From positions 1 to 33,386 of the forward strand of contig CAZTXD010000023.1 of the NCBI GenBank assembly GCA_964617995.1: a stretch of DNA of 33,386 nucleotides. The letters are read 5' to 3'. The DNA comes from CAZTXD01 sp964617995. GTDB lineage: Bacteria; Actinomycetota; Acidimicrobiia; Spongiisociales; ZC4RG35. Positions within the stretch are counted from its first letter, which is position 1; each line of letters opens with the position of its first letter. Positions 30,649 through 33,386 of the stretch are shown piece by piece. The position numbers and the translations under genes are program-made. The notes beneath the pieces are model-generated. The model made no database searches. It saw nothing but the letters and a program-made list of their open reading frames with translations, and was not told the DNA's origin.

Positions 30649-31914
30649 CTACAGCGCCGGATCCATCGCCCTCCCTCCCACCGTCTCGCCGATCTGCACC
30701 ACGAGATGGACACGTTGAGGATCGGCGAGCACGGCGATGTCGGTGAGGGGGTCCCCGTCGACGACGAGCAGGTCGGCCACCTTCCCGGGTTCCACCGTCC
30801 CCACCACGTCGTCGAGGCCGAGGGCCCGGGCACCGATCGATGTCGCCGCCATCAGCGCCTCGCGATTCGACAGCCCGGCGTCGACCATCAGAGCCAGCTC
30901 GGAAGCCGCCTTCTCCTCGGGATGCGAGTCGTAGCCCATGGCCATCGGCACCCCGGCTGCCCGGGCCGCCGCCACCGTGGCGCGGGCCTCCTCGATGTTG
31001 TAGGCACCTCTCTCCACCAGGTGAGAGGACCAGGCTTCGGCTTCCCGGTCGGCGACATCGACGAGAAATGACAGGGTGGGGACGAGAACCTTGCCTTGCT
31101 TCGCCATCTCCTCCAGCAGCTCCGGGGCCTGGTGGAGGTAGAAACCGTGCTCGACGGTGTCGACGCCTTCCTCGATGGCGAGGCGGGTTCCGTCGAGGCC
31201 CTCGCAGTGGGCCGCCACTCGATATCCCATCCGGTGCACCTCGTCGACCAGCGCCTCCACCTCTGCGCGGGTGACCTGGGCGGGCCCGGGATTCTCCAGT
31301 TCCACCGACCGCGCTCCGGTCATCATGATCTTGACGAAATCGGCCCCGACGCGTAGCTGCTCCCGGGCTGCCTTGCGCATCTCCTCGGGCCCGTCGGCCT
31401 CCCGGTACATGCTCTCGAAGTGGCGCCCCCCCGGCGAGGTGGCGCTGACGATCTTCCCGCAGGTCAGGAGGCGTGGACCCCGAAAGGCACCGAGCCGCAT
31501 CGCCTGGCGCACCTCGAGGACCACGTCACCGAACGCCCCGACGTCGCGGATGGTGGTGATCCCCATGCCCAGAGCCTTGCGCAACGAGGACGCCACGACG
31601 TGTCCGGCGACGCCGGAACGGAAGCTCTCGATGCCTTCGAGTGGAGCGGGCAGGGCGTGAGCCGACACGTGGGCGTGAGCGTCGATGATCCCCGGCATGA
31701 GGAATCGGCCGCCGATGTCGATCACGCGTCCTTCCCCGACGTCGTGTCCCGATTCGGTGACGGTGGTGATGCGCCCGTCCTCGATGACCACGCTGGCGCC
31801 CTCCTGGACGGGTCCACCCGTCCCGTCGAAGAGGCGGGCGTCCCTCAGGACGGTGACTCCCGGAGCCGGCGGCGGATCCGCCAAGAGGGCGGGACGAACG
31901 AACGGGATGGTCAT
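30649..31914 (-). CDS. Metal-dependent amidohydrolase
   Basis: A 421-residue member of the amidohydrolase superfamily, close to the imidazolonepropionase/prolidase-like group. Metal-site residues stand in the usual order: His80 and His82 (DAHAHVS), Lys195 (DFVKIMMTG, probably carbamylated), His236 (AAHCEG), His256 (VEHGFYL) and Asp329 (GYDSHPE). The C-terminus has the typical GTVEPGKVADLLVVDGDP strand. It hydrolyses C-N bonds in a small cyclic or peptide-like amide; the substrate cannot be read, but the operon suggests an amide or lactam precursor of a methylated amino acid (inference). ATG 31914 is chosen because TAGTGT ends 8 bases upstream; a GTG 12 bases further up is the alternative. Confidence 0.85.
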   Translation of the reverse strand: MTIPFVRPALLADPPPAPGVTVLRDARLFDGTGGPVQEGASVVIEDGRITTVTESGHDVGEGRVIDIGGRFLMPGIIDAHAHVSAHALPAPLEGIESFRSGVAGHVVASSLRKALGMGITTIRDVGAFGDVVLEVRQAMRLGAFRGPRLLTCGKIVSATSPGGRHFESMYREADGPEEMRKAAREQLRVGADFVKIMMTGARSVELENPGPAQVTRAEVEALVDEVHRMGYRVAAHCEGLDGTRLAIEEGVDTVEHGFYLHQAPELLEEMAKQGKVLVPTLSFLVDVADREAEAWSSHLVERGAYNIEEARATVAAARAAGVPMAMGYDSHPEEKAASELALMVDAGLSNREALMAATSIGARALGLDDVVGTVEPGKVADLLVVDGDPLTDIAVLADPQRVHLVVQIGETVGGRAMDPAL

Positions 31915-31922
31915 CGCCACGC

Positions 31923-31928
31923 ACACTA
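31923..31928 (-). promoter_or_regulatory. -10 box for amidohydrolase transcript
   Basis: TAGTGT is followed by 8 bases and ATG 31914, consistent with a leaderless start of the minus-strand amidohydrolase, mttB-like, adh, dimethylglycine dehydrogenase run. Confidence 0.35.
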
Positions 31929-31977
31929 CCTGCAGCCTTCACGGCTAGTTAGGGTGGCGGCACCAAGGTCCCGTCAA

Positions 31978-33330
31978 ATGGAGCGGTGGATGCCGGGAGC
32001 ACTTCCCGAGGCGGCCAAGTACCTCATCGTGGGTGCCGGTGTGCACGGTCTGAGCACGGCCTGGCACCTGGCGATGGAACTGGAGAGCCGCGGCACGGGG
32101 TCGGGCAGCGAGATCGTCCTCCTCGACAAGTCCCGTCCCGGCGCCGGCGCCACGGGGATCGCCTGTGGCTGCGTGCGGAACTTCTACATGACAGAGCCTC
32201 TGCACGCCATCCTCCGCCACTCCGTCGATGTGTGGAACTACGACCCGGTTCTGTTCGGTTTCCAGCCGGTGGGCTACATCTCGTGTGGGGAGGAGAACCA
32301 GACCGCCGACTACGAGCGGATCCACGAGAGCCAGAACAGCGTCGGCTACACCTCCGACCTCTACGTGGGCGACGAAGCCAGGGCCTTCCTCACCAGCGTC
32401 TGGCCCGACTTCAAGCACCACACCATCGAGGTCGTGCTCCATGAGAGGCTCAGCGGGTACGCCGGCACGGCGCAGGCCGTCACCGGGCTCACCGAGATGT
32501 GCAACCGCCACGGCGTCCAGATCCACAGCGGCGTCGAGGTGACGGGCTACGACACCCGGGGGGGTGAGGTGACGGCGGTGGAGACGAACCGGGGCCGCGT
32601 CGCCGCCGATGTCGTCATCCTCTGCATGGGGGCATGGATCCCGGCTCACTGGGAGATGCTGGGCAAGCCCATGACCCTGGACGTCGGTTACGCCGACGGC
32701 TCCTTCGTCGAGGACAAGGACATGTGGACGTACTGGCGCCTGGAGGAAGGCGAGGTCTACTACGAAGGGCCGTACTACACCGCCGACGGCAGGAACCCCC
32801 CGGTCCTGCACGTCGAGCTCATGAACACACCCGTCGTCGATCCCCGGACCGGCGAAGAGCTGGACGACAACGTCTACGTTTACTGGAAAAACGGGACCGA
32901 GCGCATGGAGCGCCCCGGTATCCAGGGCGGAGGGATGCCGGTGAAGATCGGGCCCGACGCCTCCGTAGAGCCCTACGGCCACGCCAACGACGAGTACCAG
33001 GCCGACCCCGGCTTCGCCGACTACTTCACCGCCTGCATGGGGATGTTCATGGAGCGCTTCGAGGGGATCCGCCCCCACTTCAAGGAGCGCCGCAACGGTG
33101 GGATCGGCGCCTTCACCCCCGACAACATCCCGATCATCGACTGGATCTCCCCCAACGTGTTCATGATCGCCGACTCCAACCACGGCTTCAAGATGACGGG
33201 CCTGGGCAAGCTGGTGGCCCGTCGGCTCGAGGGCTCCGAGAGCGTGGCCGAGCTGCAGCCCTTCCGCCTCGACCGCTTCGCCAACGGCAAGGCCTTCGGG
33301 TCGGGCACCACCCACAGCCCCTGGGTCTGA
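31978..33330 (+). CDS. FAD-dependent oxidoreductase, DAO family
   Basis: A 450-residue flavoprotein with the FAD motif GAGVHG (19-24), a ribose-binding LLDK, the segment GAGATGIACGCVRNFYMTEP in the flavin region, and a C-terminal GAFTPDNIPIIDWISP...NHGFKMTGLGK that closes over the isoalloxazine ring. It resembles sarcosine-oxidase-like amine or amino-acid oxidases, but with a Cys-rich IACGCVRN segment. No GCV_T domain is present. The start at ATG 31978 has AAGG 9 bases upstream; the frame is open far upstream, but that part is antisense to the amidohydrolase. It is divergent from the amidohydrolase operon, so it may act on the same or a related substrate. Confidence 0.82.
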   Translation: MERWMPGALPEAAKYLIVGAGVHGLSTAWHLAMELESRGTGSGSEIVLLDKSRPGAGATGIACGCVRNFYMTEPLHAILRHSVDVWNYDPVLFGFQPVGYISCGEENQTADYERIHESQNSVGYTSDLYVGDEARAFLTSVWPDFKHHTIEVVLHERLSGYAGTAQAVTGLTEMCNRHGVQIHSGVEVTGYDTRGGEVTAVETNRGRVAADVVILCMGAWIPAHWEMLGKPMTLDVGYADGSFVEDKDMWTYWRLEEGEVYYEGPYYTADGRNPPVLHVELMNTPVVDPRTGEELDDNVYVYWKNGTERMERPGIQGGGMPVKIGPDASVEPYGHANDEYQADPGFADYFTACMGMFMERFEGIRPHFKERRNGGIGAFTPDNIPIIDWISPNVFMIADSNHGFKMTGLGKLVARRLEGSESVAELQPFRLDRFANGKAFGSGTTHSPWV

Positions 33331-33352
33331 AGGCACCGCCACCCGTTTTCGC

Positions 33353-33386
33353 GCATCAAATGCGCGCTATAGCGCGCATTTGATGC
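33353..33386. terminator. Perfect 34-bp palindrome, probable terminator hairpin
   Basis: Arms GCATCAAATGCGCGC and GCGCGCATTTGATGC flank a TATA centre, 22 bases after the stop of the DAO-family gene. It runs to the window edge, so it may be longer, and a downstream T-tract cannot be checked. A terminator is the simplest reading. Confidence 0.5.

Noticed and set aside
31420..31977. Upstream extension of the last DAO-family gene
   Set aside because: It runs antisense through the amidohydrolase and lacks family similarity; the FAD motif lies 18 residues after ATG 31978.

Overview
The window is GC-rich DNA packed with genes on both strands, from a free-living aerobic heterotroph. Several traits suggest Actinomycetota, perhaps an Acidimicrobiia-like lineage: a 180-kDa-type NAD glutamate dehydrogenase, a heterotetrameric sarcosine oxidase, a CSYWACMPSK flavoprotein, many 1- or 4-base stop/start overlaps, and several TANNNT -10 boxes only 6-8 nt before a start codon, as in leaderless mRNAs. 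This placement is inference; no rRNA or other marker gene is present.

Region 1 (0.1-12.3 kb) is a redox and cell-envelope region. The minus strand carries an NAD(P)HX epimerase, CcdA, a Rieske domain fused to a pyruvate-oxidase-like thiamine enzyme, a cytochrome c, a four-helix DUF6529 membrane protein, a DUF3179 protein, a cupredoxin lipoprotein, two other lipoproteins and a dihydrolipoamide-dehydrogenase-like flavoprotein. The plus strand carries a second DUF3179 lipoprotein, a TlpA-type thioredoxin and a Crp/Fnr regulator. The main result is here: the DUF3179 gene at 4887-5909 has an in-frame TGA exactly where its paralogue at 9827-11044 has the first Cys of a YCPLC motif. A perfect hairpin with a GGUC loop, 24 nt from the start of the TGA, resembles a bacterial SECIS. 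The gene is therefore a candidate selenoprotein beside a Cys-form relative. Short TGTCGG-N4-CCGACA palindromes recur between genes of this region.

Region 2 (12.3-14.4 kb) is an RNA-handling patch: a DEAD-box helicase facing a small RRM protein that overlaps a gene for a Cys-rich 59-residue protein. The RRM mRNA leader can form two mutually exclusive stems.

Region 3 (14.4-33.4 kb) is nitrogen and methyl-group catabolism: the large glutamate dehydrogenase, a sarcosine oxidase operon (soxBDAG), a dimethylglycine/sarcosine dehydrogenase, a zinc alcohol dehydrogenase suited to formaldehyde, an MttB-family methyltransferase, an amidohydrolase and two further DAO-family flavoproteins. A sensible reading is stepwise demethylation of glycine betaine or related N-methyl amines (MttB homologue, then dimethylglycine dehydrogenase, then SoxBDAG) to glycine, with formaldehyde removed by the alcohol dehydrogenase and amino nitrogen passing through glutamate dehydrogenase. 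No transporter, corrinoid protein or folate enzyme lies in the window. No tRNA, rRNA, CRISPR array, transposase or phage gene was seen.
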